This document shows, piece by piece, positions 1 through 13,800 of a stretch of 64,000 nt of DNA. How positions within the stretch are numbered: the stretch's first letter is position 1; each line of letters begins with the position of its first letter. A program made the translations under genes and the position numbers. The DNA lies in the NCBI GenBank assembly GCA_021292105.1, contig CM037864.1:44871109-44935108 (forward strand), given 5' to 3'. The DNA is from Anadara kagoshimensis (lineage: Eukaryota > Mollusca > Bivalvia > Arcoida > Arcidae). The notes under the pieces were generated by a model, which saw only the letters and a program-made list of their open reading frames with translations, was not told the DNA's origin and made no database searches.

Positions 1-934
1 ACCATCCATTACATCCAGTTGGAAAAAAAAAAGTACCTGCCTGCCTGGTCTGTTGACAAAGAGTAGACCCGGGGGAGGGGAAACAGACAGTCTTTTAAAT
101 GTGGCCCAATACCTACAATATTTCAATACACATGCTAACTAGATCTGGTCATTCCATATTGGATATTATAGCTGGATCTTCCTGAGTAATTACCCTAACA
201 ACCCTTCTGTTGTTATTCCTCAGAAGGACTGTATATATTAACCAGTTTAACCTTGTACCTATTTAACTCATAGTAGCTTGTTTAGTACAATCTACTAAAT
301 TTAATGGAGTTTCGACACCAGTTCCTGGAGTAAGAAGAAAAGAAAAGATTGCAAGTTTCCTTTCATTGAATTTTATTCATATTCAATTTGCTAATCACAA
401 TAATTATTTTATTATCATTTTCTTTGTAATTTAATTTTAAAGTGGTTTTATTTAATGAATGTAAGTAATGAGCCAATAGTTTGTGTACTCATGTAACGTG
501 GTTAAATTATTTAACTAGTTCAGTTATATCATGTCTTTATATTGGACTTATTGTGATTTTAGTGGTTATTTGATACCAGTATTCACCTGGTGAAATAAAT
601 GATTTTGAAGTGTTTGAAGTAGTTGTTGGTGATTCAAGTTTAGTTAGTTAAGTTGCCCTCGTTTCATTGGTCTGTAAGTAGCCATAGTTTTACAGCTCTG
701 TAATTTTGCGCCAGTCTGCAGAGTGACCATGGTGTCAGTCACTGATATTTATAGTAACGATTTTTAAGTGCTGAGGTACCCCGCTTGACCATTTTGATAG
801 TGGGACGAGATCAACCTGACCACTTGACCGTCACATATATTTGAATAATTAAGTTAAAGTTAAGTGTTAAATTTGAAAAATCAATAGTTGCATTCATAAT
901 AATATTTTAATAGACAGGCACCAGAGGAAAGTTA
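1..934. other. AT-rich DNA, no gene seen
   Basis: I see no long open frame, no recognisable protein and no clear repeat here. The sequence is AT-rich and becomes the satellite at about 935. Exons too short to recognise could be missed. Confidence 0.5.
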
Positions 935-2275
935 TCAATAGGTTCATTATTCATGGTACATTGTTCTATTTATTGTATTAGTTCATAGTACATATAGGAC
1001 ATGTTCATAGTTCATAATTCTGTTTATAGAACATGTTCATGGCAGATAGTTCTATTTATAATATAAATGTTCATTATTGAAAGTAAATTATTCTATTATT
1101 AGAACATGTTTATAGCAAATTGTTCTATTTATAGTACACGTTCATTATTCGAAGTAAATTATCTTTATAAACATGTTCACAGTAGATTGTTCTATTTATA
1201 GTATGCGTTCAATATACAAAGTGAATTATTCTATTTATAGAATATGTTCCTTATTCAAAGTAAATTATTCTATTTATAGAACATGTTCATAGTATATTGT
1301 TCTATTTATAGTAGGTGTTCATTATTCATAGTACACTGTTCTATTTATAGAACATGTTCATAGTAGGTTGTTCTATATATAGTATAAGTTCATTGTCCAA
1401 AGTAAATTATTCTATTTATAGAATATGTTCATAGTACATTGTTCTATTTATAGTAAGTGTTCATTATTCAAAGTAAATTATTCTATTTATAGAACATGTT
1501 CATAGTGCATTGTTCTATTTATAGTAGGTGTTCATTATTTATAGTACACTGTTCTATTTATAGAACATGTTCATAGTATATTGTTCTATCTATAGTAGGT
1601 GTTCATTATTCATAGTGCAGTACACTGTTCTATTTATAGAACATGTTCATAGTATATTGTTCTATTTATAGAAGGTGTTTATTATTCATAGTACTGTTCT
1701 ATTTATAGAACATGTTCATAGTATATTGTTCTATTTATAGGTGTTCATTATTAATGGTACACTGTTCTATTTATAGAACATGTTCATAGTATATTGTTCT
1801 ATTTAGTAGGTGTTTATTATTCATAGTACAGTTCTATTTATAGAACATGTGTATAGTATATTGTTCTATTTATAGTAGGTGTTCATTATTTATAGTACAC
1901 TGTTCTATTTATAGAACATGTTCATAGTATATTGTTCTATTTATAGTAGATGTTCATTATTCATAGTACACTGTTCTATTTATAGAACATGTTCATAGTA
2001 TATTGTTCTATTTATAGTAGGTGTTCATTATTAATAGTACACTGTTCTATTTATAGAACATGTTCATAGTATATTATTCTATTTATAGGTGTTTATTATT
2101 CATAGTACAGTTCTATTTATAGAACATGTGTATAGTATATTGTTCTATTTATAGTAGGTGTTCATTATTCATAGTACACTGTTCTATTTATAGAACATGT
2201 TCATAGTATATTGTTCTATTTATAGTGGGTGTTCATTATTCATAGTACACTGTTCTATTTATAGACTATATTACT
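935..2275. repeat. Minisatellite, about 72-bp unit with internal hairpin
   Basis: The block is a tandem array of roughly 60-77-bp units, about 18 in all. They are degenerate at the left end and cleaner to the right. Each unit repeats GTTCTATTTATAGAAC, itself an interrupted palindrome (GTTCTA-TTTA-TAGAAC), followed by ATGTTCATAGTATATTG and a GGTGTTCATTATTCATAG segment. Units differ by small indels and base changes, so the array is not very recent. No coding function is seen; the short open frame at 2197-2382 lies in repeats. Confidence 0.9.
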
Positions 2276-2319
2276 TGACTTATTATCCGTTGTACATTAA
2301 TTTGTCAGCTTCAAAGTTT

Positions 2320-2820
2320 GTATATTGCTTTGTGATTGTGATTTGGACATGGATTGGTATGTTTGTTTTTACTTTGCTTTAGGATCGCGATCTGGGCATG
2401 GATTGGCATGTTTATTTTTACTTTGTTTTAGGATTGTGATTTGGACATGGATTGGCAGGTTTGTTTTTTACTTTGCTTTGTGATTGAGATTTGGACATGG
2501 ATTGGTATGTTTGTTTTTACTTTGCTTTAGGATTGTGTTTTGGACATAGATTGAAATGTTTATCTTTACTTCGTTTTGGGATTGTGGTTTGAACATGGAT
2601 TGGTATGTTTGTTTTTACTTTGCTTTATAATTGTGATTTGGACATTCATTGGTATGTTTGTTTTTACTTTGTTTTTGGATTGTGGTTTGAACATGGATTG
2701 TTATGTTTGTTTTGACTTTGTTTTGGGATTGTGGTTTGAACATGGATTGTTATGTTTGTTTTATGTTTTGTTGTTTTGGGATTGTGGTTTGAAAATGGAT
2801 TGGTACATTGGGTTTTGATT
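2320..2820. repeat. Minisatellite, about 49-bp unit, related to family G
   Basis: About ten tandem copies of a 48-52-bp unit are present. Each contains GATTGTGATTTGGACATGG followed by ATTGGTATGTTTGTTTTTACTTTG. The same words form the 3' end of the dispersed family called G here (for example 44735-44900 and 61735-61890). The array therefore looks like local amplification of the tail of a family G copy. The unit length of about 49 is close to a multiple of 3 in places, so an 80-codon open frame arises by chance. Confidence 0.85.
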
Positions 2821-3435
2821 CTTGCTTTGATCTGCAGATATAGAAAGGATGTTCATTGATGGAGCAATATTAGAGGAAAAAATTGAATGACGTCAACCAG
2901 ATTTTTTTAAATACTCAAACAAAATTAGAGAATAACATGCAAATCACCAGTTTGTGATGGTGTAAAATGTTCAGGCAGAAAATTTCATATGCATGCTAGC
3001 TAAAAAAGGAAAAGAAATACTATCATTTATGGATGGTATTCATAGACCGATTTCAACGTTCATTTTGTGTTTCAATGAAATTTCTATTTTTAACAGTATT
3101 ATATATATATATATATCGTCCCATACAAAATTAATTTAGTTTCAAAGCCATCGCTTAATAAAACCTAGAAAAACTTCTTTATCAATACTTTTAATACCAT
3201 TTTACTTTTTTTTAATATAAAAACATGTTTCAAAAGACTTTCACTCTTGCCCTCCACTACAATTTAGAATTTTAAATTTAACTGAAAAAAAAAAACAAAA
3301 ATAATCGAATATCATAGAATTTTTTGGTAAAAGGCTAGGTGGTACAAAAAGCACATTTACTTTATGTTTCAAGAATAGATAGTCGTTCATGAATGCATAT
3401 ATAAATATATAGTATAAAATGCATTCTAACATGAC
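2821..3435. other. AT-rich spacer with short (AT)n run
   Basis: No gene is recognised. A short AT dinucleotide run lies near 3098-3116. An open frame on the minus strand (3241-3432) has low-complexity composition and no recognisable motif. Confidence 0.4.
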
Positions 3436-4155
3436 CTACATGAAACATGAAGAAAGAAATCTAACCGTGGTAGAACAAACTTTACTCATGTTGGTTCCAT
3501 TTTACCTACATACTCCCTTACATACCTTGTGACATCATGCTTCATAAAATTATTTATTTCAATGGAGGTAATCTCAACAGCTGAATTGTTTAAATGAACT
3601 TATTTGCAAATAAGAAGTAAAATGCACTTCTGGGTAATGAGTTCTCAGTGTTAATTTCAATGCTTTAAATTTAAATAATGTTAGTATAGTAATAATTCAA
3701 CCTACTCAGGGTATATTATGGTATATCACTGAATAATGCCAGAGTTCATATATGAAAGTATCATGGCGTGATAAAGCCATCATTTGTCACTGAAGTAGTT
3801 ATGAAAACCTCATATGACACATGAAGAAAGAAAGCCAACCATGGTAGAACAAACTTTACCCATATTAGATCCATTTTATCGACATACCATCTTACTCACC
3901 TTGTGACATCATCATGCTTTGTGAAGCAATTTTTTTCATAAAATTATTTAGTACTTATTTATCACAATGAAGGTAATCTCAACGGCTGAATTGTTTCAAT
4001 GAACCTTTCTGTGAATAAGCAGTAAATGCACTTCCAAGATACAAGTTTGTAGTGTTTATTTCAATGCTTTCAATTTCAGTGATGTTAGAATAGTAATAAT
4101 TCACACATACTTTTGGTATATCATTGAAAAATACACAAGTCAGAGTTCACATGCA
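3436..4155. repeat. Direct duplication, about 373-bp unit x2
   Basis: The segment starting near 3445 (CATGAAGAAAGAAA, then GGTAGAACAAACTTTAC) recurs near 3820 with the same order of words: CACCTTGTGACATCAT, ATAAAATTATTTA, GGTAATCTCAAC, TTCAATGCTTT, ATAGTAATAATTCA. The copies differ by many substitutions and small indels, so the duplication is old. Confidence 0.8.
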
Positions 4156-4401
4156 AAAGAATATATTACAAGGTGGTAAATATATGGCAGGGGTGAAGCT
4201 TTTTTACATTGAGGGCCCAACACTATTCAGAAAAGTTGTAAAAGTTGTAAACGTAATAAATAGCAACAATTTGTTCAATTTGTTAAATTATAGGTCTATG
4301 GGCTACGGACAGGTTACGAGACCCTTGCTAATCTTTATCCCTGTATGACAGATGATGTTATTTCTTAAAAAATTCCAACACAACTTAAAATCCTAAAATC
4401 T
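4156..4401. other. Spacer, no gene seen
   Basis: An open frame of 74 codons (4124-4348, plus) overlaps the end of the preceding duplication. It has no recognisable domain and I do not call it a gene. Confidence 0.4.
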
Positions 4402-4750
4402 AAGACTACATAGTAACTATATAACCCCATCTTCTCCCTCTATAGACTACTAACAATTTTTGTGCCCTACTTTTTGCTACCAGTTTACAGGAAATATTTA
4501 TATCAAACTTACTCTTTGAGTCTCATACTACATAGTAACTATATAACCTCATCTTCTCCCTCTATAGACTACTAACAATTTTTTATGCCCTACTTTTTGC
4601 TACCAGTTTACAGGAAATATTTATATCAAACTTACTCTTCCGAGTCTCATACTACATAGTAACTATATAATCCTACCTTCTCCCTCTACAGACTACTGAC
4701 AATCTATTCATTGCTCTACCTTCTGCTGTCAGTTTTATCAAACTTTCTCT
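4402..4750. repeat. Tandem repeat, about 122-bp unit, about 3 copies
   Basis: Three units each contain ACTACATAGTAACTATATAA, TTCTCCCTCTA, GACTACTAACAATTT and ACCAGTTTACAGGAAATATT (last unit partial and diverged). The array lies immediately beyond the presumed 3' end of the photolyase gene. Confidence 0.85.
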
Positions 4751-4791
4751 TTGAAACTCAAACTTCTGATAGAATGGTCCTAAACTGCTTA

Positions 4792-4797
4792 TTTAAT
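4792..4797 (-). promoter_or_regulatory. Candidate poly(A) signal of the photolyase gene
   Basis: ATTAAA on the minus strand lies about 95 nt after the photolyase stop codon. It is the commonest variant of the polyadenylation hexamer. Its use is inferred from position only. Confidence 0.4.
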
Positions 4798-4891
4798 CTT
4801 TACTGTCTTTAAAGGCAACTCAATTCACAACAGCTATCTGATGAACAAGAAGTAGTTATTTTTAGCAGCCTTTCTTTGTAAACTGAAGTGA

Positions 4892-7800
4892 TCATTTCTT
4901 GGCAATATAGTCTGTCATCTTCTTGTTGTTAGCACTTTTCTTTGTTTTCTTTTTTGGAACATCATCACTCTCTGCCTTCCTTTTCTTAGCTTTGACTGGT
5001 GAGTTAAAATAGAAAACACATTATCATTAACAAATATGAATAATTGTACTTGGTGACAAGGCGAGTGCTGTGGAGTAATGGTGTTTTATGCAACAGCCAA
5101 GATTCTTTTACTTAAGTACACACTGTCAGTTCTTGGAAGGTGAGGGAAACAAGATGCAGGTGAAAACTAGCAATCCTCGGCAAGCAAACTGACAAAAAAG
5201 CAAAACTTTCTTTAAATAAGGATATGTCCCAGTGGTATTTTAACCTATTATTTGAGAGGCACTGTGGTTTGTAAACATCCGAAGCTTCTGTGGTGACAGA
5301 TGTACAAGTTGTATGTTAAATGATTTTTTTGTATCACCTATCACCCTGTTTCAATAAATTTGCGGTTGGACTTCAAGGGCCACATATTTTCTATTTCAAT
5401 AAGTCTATGTAGCATTTAAGGAAATAAATACAATACTTAGGTCATTATTTTCCTCTACAATCAGTTTACCACCCTTAAAAGTTCAAAATTAGTGAAAAGT
5501 CTCAATATATTTTTTTGTATACAATCATAAACAGTGATATTTATAATAGTATTTTTAAATTAAATTCATTACAAATGCATCCTAATGGTTTTCTCAAATA
5601 CTAAATATGAAGAAACTTTAAGTCATTTACTTTCCAGCTTTTATTTGTTGATTTTTACAATTTGGAATTGGAATTTCAATTTCTTGCTAAAGTTGAAATT
5701 CCTTTAGATTGTACTGTATGCAGATTAGTTAGCTGGTGACATCTCGATACAATTGGGATAGTTTACTGATAATCGTACCTGGACTGCTTGTAGTTGAACC
5801 TCCCTTAGATTCTTTGTGCTTCTTGTAAGCTTCAGCCATCTTTCCTATATTTATCTGGCGTACTTCACTATGATCGACAATTGGCTTCGGATAATCCTTC
5901 CCAATAATACAGCCTGCTTTCTCTTGTGCCTTCACTGGTGCTTTCCATGGCTCATAAATATACTGTGTAGGGAAGTTCTTCAATGCTGGTATGTATTTCC
6001 TTATATCAAAGGAGAAAGGTAAGAAATGTATAAATAAACAAGAAGCTTCTGGAAGCCATTTAAATGGGCTAAGGTCATCGGGTAAAATATATGTAATTTT
6101 GAAAACTTCTCTGTGGCTACCGATAAGTGGTCTTAAAGCCCACAGTGCCTTTCAAAAGCCAACATTGCCTATAAAAAGATCATAGTACCTATGTTTAATT
6201 CCTACTTGAGCAGATCCTAATACAATAAAGTTTGTCAATTTGCTTGTCACAGATATGTGATTTTCTCCGAGGTGTTCAATATCTAAGAACCGACTGCCAT
6301 GAAGTCATGATCAAAGTTTAATTTAAAGAATTTTGAAAAGCAGAATTGATAAATCCTGTTTTGGCTAAAGAAAACCTTTAAAACAGGTAATTATTGACCC
6401 TTCACTTTATTATAATAATACATGTATATGACCCTGAGTCATGAATTTACCTCACCTGATATAACTGCCATCTTTGTCTGTTTTCTTTCCAAATTCAACT
6501 GGACTATAAACTCTGAAGTACTGGTAGAAGAACGCTGAGGCAGATAACCACATCCAGTTACCAGCATTTAAACTCCAATCAGCATCCAAAAGTAACTCCT
6601 CAAACACCTGTCGGAATATAAATACATGTACTACCTAGGCCTGTAGTGATCACATGGTTAAGGTCAAGGTCATCAGACCTGACACTGAGGCTATAAGAAC
6701 TAATGTTATATATGAAGTTTCAAGGTTCTTGACAATTTGGTTCATGACACATTTGACACTAACAAAGTTTTACTACATCAGGCCACTGTGACATTGAATG
6801 TGATCCAAGGTCAACCAGTTCCGCAAAACTTATAAGAACTTAATGCAATGATGTTATATGAAGTTTCAAACTTTTAAACCTACTGGTTAAATAACCAGAG
6901 GCTCAGTGTGGCTGAGCCTGTATCGCTCACCTGACTAAAATGATTTTAAAGCAAATTTGTATATATGCTTTTCCAATAGGGTCCAATGTGAAACAATGTA
7001 CTCCGCTGGCAGCCATGTTTTATGGCAGATCAGAAAAATTTTGGCAATCTACGTAAAGGACCTTCTATACATCATTCCTGTAAAGTTTGGTTCAATTTGC
7101 TTCAGTCATTTCTGAGGAAATAGTCAAAAATGCGTTTTTCCCATAGGGTCCAATGTTAAACTATCTTTTGCGCTGGCAGCCATGTTTTTTGGCAGATCAG
7201 AAAAATTTTGGCAATCTATGTAAAGGACCTTCTATACATCATTCCTGTAAAGTTTGGTTCAATTTGCTTCACTAGCTTCAGAATAGATAGCATATATATG
7301 CTTTTCCCATAGGGTCCAATGTGAAACTATGTTCTCCGCTGGCAGCCATGTTTTTTGACAGATCAGAAAAATTTTGGCAATCTAAGTAAAAGACCTTCCT
7401 TACACCATTCCTGTAAAGTTTGGTTAAATTTGCTTCAGTCATTTCTGAGGAAATAGTCAAAAATGCATTTTTCCCATAGGGTCCAATGTTAAACTACCTT
7501 CTGCGCTGGCAGCCATGTTTTTTGGCGGATCAAAAAATTTCGGCAATCTAAGTAAAGGACCTTCCATACATCATTCCTGTAAAGTTTGGTTAAAATTGCT
7601 CTTGTGGTGTCAAAGGAATTAGTCAAAATAAGAAAAGTTTACGGACGGACGACGACGGACGCCAAGTGATGGCAAAAGCTCACATGGTCTTTGGCCAGGT
7701 GAGCTAACAAGCGGACGTTTATTCATTTAACTATTTCTGGTCACTGTGATCTTAAATGTAGGTTAGGATCAATCAATTTCTCTAAGTTTTAGCTTGCATT

Positions 7801-10800
7801 TCTATGCCATCAAAAACATTAACATTGGATGTCAATATTTAAATCCACCCGACACTCATGCAAGGAAGTAATTAAACGGTCTCCTGTCCTTTGTTTAGAT
7901 AAGGTTAAAACTACCTTTTGTCCTTCTTCCCAGCTTATCCACAAATCTCCACGAGTCAGAAAACAGGCAACAGCATGTCTGCCTAAGTGATGGATCCATC
8001 CTTCTTGTCTTAACTGAGTCATTAGAGCATCAATAAATGGAAATCCAGTCTTACCCTGTAGTGTAAATTATTATGACATAAATAACAAAACACAATTTGA
8101 CAACACAGGTAAGATAAAACCCAATTATATTGTTGGGCCTATGGTTATAATGCCAAAATCTGACAGAATGTTTCATGTACCATACTTGACAGTAGACAAC
8201 AGAAATAAGTATCATCAACAAAGCATATGTGCACAGTAATCATATTGAGGTTCCCTGCTGTACCACATGATCAACATCCCTTAATATTTGTATGGGATGT
8301 TTTGGAAAATGTTTACATCACAAATTCTCAAAATAATGTCATTTATGGGAGAACATTTATCGATACAATTTCATAACCAATGAAAATAATTTTTTCGCAC
8401 AAACAGTAGAGGGTATCACATGATACGGCAGCAAATCTTATTCATTAGAACTTTATTAGTATTGCTTATCAAAGTATTCCTGCCTAGTGTTCAACATTTT
8501 TCAAACCAAGTAACTTTCTCAGTCATATTTATATTCTAGGACAAATACTGAAACTTGTAATCAACTGACAGACAATATGTCACATTTATACAGGAAATGT
8601 CAAGTGTCAAAAATATTTTTCAAGATTTAATGTTTAATGAATTACTTGGAAAATTCAAATTAAAACATTACCATTTTCCAAGCTTCTAGATGATCAGGAT
8701 TGTGTTGCCATGGTATCTGTGTACAAACAGGATTTCCTTCCATTTTATCAAAGTTTGGAGTTACAGATCCCACAGTATAGAAGAACTCCCGCCATAATAA
8801 CTGACCTTCCAAGGAAACAGGGGGTAAGGAATGCTTCTAAAACAAAAATAGCAATTATATCATAATTCATGGGGTTCACTTATAAACAGTGTAGATCATG
8901 CTTAGATAGGGTGCTTAGATGAGGCCTAAGGAGGGGAGAAGACATGAAATAGTGGTATCCTATGTATATCCACTGGATATCCACAAGTTCAGAGGGGTGT
9001 GACATGGTACACTGGGAAATCCCAACAATGTGCCATTGTCATCCCCATTTCAATAGTAAAGAAAGATGAAACATCCGGAAAATAAGAGATATTTTTTGCC
9101 TTTGCTATTTCATCATGATAATACATATATGAATAAGATTTTTTTTTCAAATACATTACAAGTATTAAGCAATTATTTCTGCAAAACATAAATACATCTT
9201 TTCAATTCATGTATATACATATGTTTTATTTTCTCAAATGATCATTATATAAATTATGCACATACAAATTTTCTATAAAATGAAAATTATACATTATATA
9301 ACAATTATAAGTGTCAGTTAAACAGTGGAGTAATAGTGTTTTACACCCCAGTCAAGATTCATTCACTTTTATTAAGGCTGTCAGTTGTGGGATGGTGGAG
9401 GAAATTGGAGTGCCTAGAGAAACCACTGACCTTCGACAAGCCAAATGACAAACTTTCTAACACCAATACTAGGATCTGCTCATAAGTTAGATTCCAACCT
9501 AGGAGGTAAAAGGCAGTGTGATCAGCAAGCTTTCACTTAAGACCACTCCACCATTGATGCCACCCTTTTCTGTATAAGAATTATAACTGAAATTCTAACT
9601 AGAGAAATCTAAAATGTTCTCTATTGCAAGAAATGGCAAAATATCCCTGGTCTCTGGCTGGAGGCGGACAGATCTATATTTTGAACCATGCAAATCTCAA
9701 TCTTAAGGGTTCTCTATGGAAAAAGATGAGAATTTACATTATAAGTCATAAAACTGATAAGGTCTCAGGCTGGCGGAAGACAGGTCTAAATGTTGTAACC
9801 CTGTTGCATATTTTAGTAAAGATTCCTATTTTTCTTCAGGTACATGTACTTATTTTCCACCAACCTTATTCTGAGAGTAAATGTCCATTAACCGATGATA
9901 AAATGTTCTAGCTGATAAACATCCAAACTTGAGATAAGGACTCAATACAGTTGTACTGGGCTGTAAAGAATTTGGCTCCGTCTTTGGTTTCTCAAAGTTG
10001 CATATCCAGTTCTGAAAGATATATTGCATTTACAAATAGACATGTGTAAGTTAACAAGGTTTTTTTTATGATTGGATCTAGTGATCTACATAATGACCCA
10101 AAATTACCCATATATGTACTGCAGCTTTTGTCAAGAGAATCATTCTGAGCAAGTTGAATTAAGTTTGGACTTAAAGACCACCCACAATTTCCCTTTTTGA
10201 AACCAGCAATCTGGTACACAATATTACAAACAAATATTGTAAATAACTTGGTTACATTGTACTGAAATAGAATCATCACATATAGGAAACTTGCAACATG
10301 CTTGTCCGATACATAAAACCTGTCAGAGTGAAGGCTTTATGCTAAATATTCAAAATGTGACCCATGTGCCTATTGTGAACAATTAAATTATCTCAAATAT
10401 AATACACAAGTACTATCCAATTAATAATACTGAAGCCTTATTAAGATGTTATAATTAGCACTCTCACCGTCCGTTTAAGCATAGTTTCCATTCTTTTCAG
10501 GCCTTCTGTTTCCCCACCAGGAAAGATATTTGGACCACAATCATCTTCATTAAAACCAAGTTCTTTTAGTGATGGTACACTGTAATTTTTATCATCATCC
10601 TTTCCAGTGTAAGTTCTACATACTGAAATACAATAAAACATTATATTATATAGCAATATATGCATCGCATGGAAATTAAAGTTAAACGATAAATCCTGAG
10701 GTGTTAGCATGCAATATACATTGTATATCTATATTTGCACACAAACTTAGTACCAGTCAAAGGTATGATGCTGTTATTTATGACATCAAACAATTGTTGT

Positions 10801-13800
10801 TACATGGATGAATATGTCATCATTGTGTATATAAGAACTAGTGCAATATTAATACATTGAAAGACAAAATGGTATTTTTAGATGAAATTCTCGTGAGAAG
10901 TAAACAAAATTTATTATGCTATATAATAAAAGGGTATTAAATTGACAGCGTGAAATATTGTCCCTCGTTCACTCAAAATTTGCAATTACAAGCTCGTGCA
11001 AAAGTTGAGTTAAATCTGGACAATATTTCAAAATATCAGTTCAATAACCCTATAGTACAACATTTCTTTGTGATGTGTCTAGCAAAAGGTCATAATGACT
11101 TAGAGATTTTTATTCCTATTTTTACTAAATATTGTTTTATCAAATTGATTGTACTGCAAGTTCCAGCGCCTTAAGGTAGAGATAAGGTGGTGTTAAAAAT
11201 ATCTCCAGATGAATCCGCATGGATGCAGGTGTATGTAGTAATAAAAACTAGTAATAATTAGGACGAACACCAACATCTTCAGATATTGTGACTTTTTATG
11301 GTAGGTAGTATGGTGCTGGTCAAGCTTTTGACCTGGGGTGGCCTTTATCAGGAACAAGAGTGAATACAGATTAACATAATGTACAAAATGCGGTGTCACT
11401 ATTGTGTTAGTATTATTATAATTATAATGAATCCTCAATATCTGAAGATGTTGGTGTACGTCCCAATTGTTACTTGTTAAATATTGTTTTAATAAGATGT
11501 TACATGAAATATACACAAAATACTTAAACTAATCACCGACTCACTAGATTAGAATGCCATATGTACCAAAGATTGTTAAAATTTTAACATCTTACACAAT
11601 TAATGCTATGACAAATCATCTTCTGGGAAAAAAATTGCCAATATTTCATTTCCAAACAATCGGTGATTAAAAATTCCCCAGATCCAATGTCCGTACCCTT
11701 TGATTTTACATTGCGACCCTTGATATTGAAACTGTAACAAGAGGCCCAATAGGGCCTGTACCGCTCACCTGGGCCGTTTACAGCACAAAAACACAATAAA
11801 TACTACATTTAAGGAGCAATAACTCTGATGTGGATATTTAGATATTTATGAAACTTGCTACTCGCATCTGTGACCTTGACCTTCGAACCAATGACCATAA
11901 TCTATATATTAAAATGATCATTGCACCAATACCAACAATATTCTAATATACATGCCTACAAAAAGTTCATAGTTTTCGAGATAATGAACCTTTTTGGTAT
12001 TGATTTGCTACTGTGACCTTGACCTTTTGACCCATGACCTTTTTCTATACATCAAAATGATCGTTGTCTCAATACCTACAACATTCTAATATACATGCCT
12101 ATACAAAAAGTTAATAGTTTTCAAGATAATGAACCATTTCAGTATTCTTTCGCATCTGTGACCTTGACCTTTGAACCAATGACCTTAATCTATATATCAA
12201 AATGATCGTTACATCAATACTTACAATATTCCAATATACATGCCTATACAAAAAGTTTATAGTTTTCAAGATAATGAATAATTTTGGTATTGATTTGCTA
12301 CTGTGACCTTGACCTTTAGACCCATGACCTTTTTCTATACATGAAAATTATCGTTGTATCAATACCTACAACATTCTAATATACATGCCTATACAAAAAG
12401 TTCATAGTTTTCAAGATAATGAACCATTTCAGTATTCTTTCGCATCTGTGACCTTGACCTTTGAACCAATGACCTTAATCTATATATCAAAATGATCTTT
12501 ACATCAATACCTACAACATTCTAATATACATGCCTATACAAAAAGTTCATAGTTTTCAAGATAATGAACCATTTCAGTATTCTTTCGCATCTGTGACCTT
12601 GACCTTTGAACCAATGACCTTAATCTATATATCAAAATGATCGTTACATCAATACTTACAATATTCCAATATACATGCCTATACAAAAAGTGTATAGTTT
12701 TCAAGATAATGAACCATTTTGGTATTGATTTGCTACTGTGACCTTGACCTTTGGACTCATGACCTTTTTCTAAACATCAAAGTGATCGTTGTATCAATAC
12801 CTACAACATTCTAATATACATGCCTATACAAAAAGTTCATAGTTTTCAAGATAATGAACCATTTTAGTATTCTTTCGCATCTGTGACCTTGACCTTTGAA
12901 CCAATGACCTTAATCTATATATCAATATGACCGTTACATCAATACCAACAATATTCCAATATACATGCCTATACAAAAAGTTTATAGTTTTCGAAATAAT
13001 AAATAATATTAGAAAAGTAAAAAATTAGGTCATGACCTTCATAATTGACCTTGACACCATTTTGAAGGTAATTACAAGAATATGTCAAAACTGAAAACCC
13101 CATGTCATTATCTGGTCATATAGTCAAGTTATAGTAATTTAAAAATATTTTACGATTTTTTTCAAAATTAAACGCAAAAACACGTAACCTATTTTTAAAC
13201 CAAATTTTATGAAATGAACAAACTTAAAGGTTAAGACTATGTAGAATCCAAATATCACATCAGTTTTTGCCTCCAATGAGTGGTTCAACAGAAGAAGATT
13301 TTTTTAGGTTTTCTATTTTTAGTAACAGCGGCCATCTTGGATATTCGATCGCCATGATTTGAACAAACTATAGTTAGACTCTGTCAAGGACCTTTCATGG
13401 CAAATTTGGTTTCAGTTGGCCCAGTAGTTTCGGAGAAGAAGATTAAAGTTTACTGACACACGGACGCACGCACAGACGCACACACGCACGGACGCACGCC
13501 TCGCCATGCCATAAGCTCACATGGCCTTTGGCCAGGTGAGCTAAAAATGCATTTTTCCCATACGGTCCCATGTTAAACTATCTTCTGCGATGGCAGCCAT
13601 GTTTTTTTTGCGGATCAAAAAAATTTCGGCAATCTAAGTAAACGACCTTCTATACATCATTCCTGTAAAGTTTAGTTTAAATTTGCTTCAGTCATTTCTG
13701 AGGAAATAGTCAAAAATGCATTTTTCCCATAGGGTCCCATGTTAAATTATCTTCTGCACTGGCAGCCATGTTTTTTGGCGGATCAAAGAAGAAGATTAAA

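Noticed and set aside
11858-13010. CRISPR-like array
   Set aside because: Units are contiguous tandem repeats with no unique spacers, in eukaryotic DNA.
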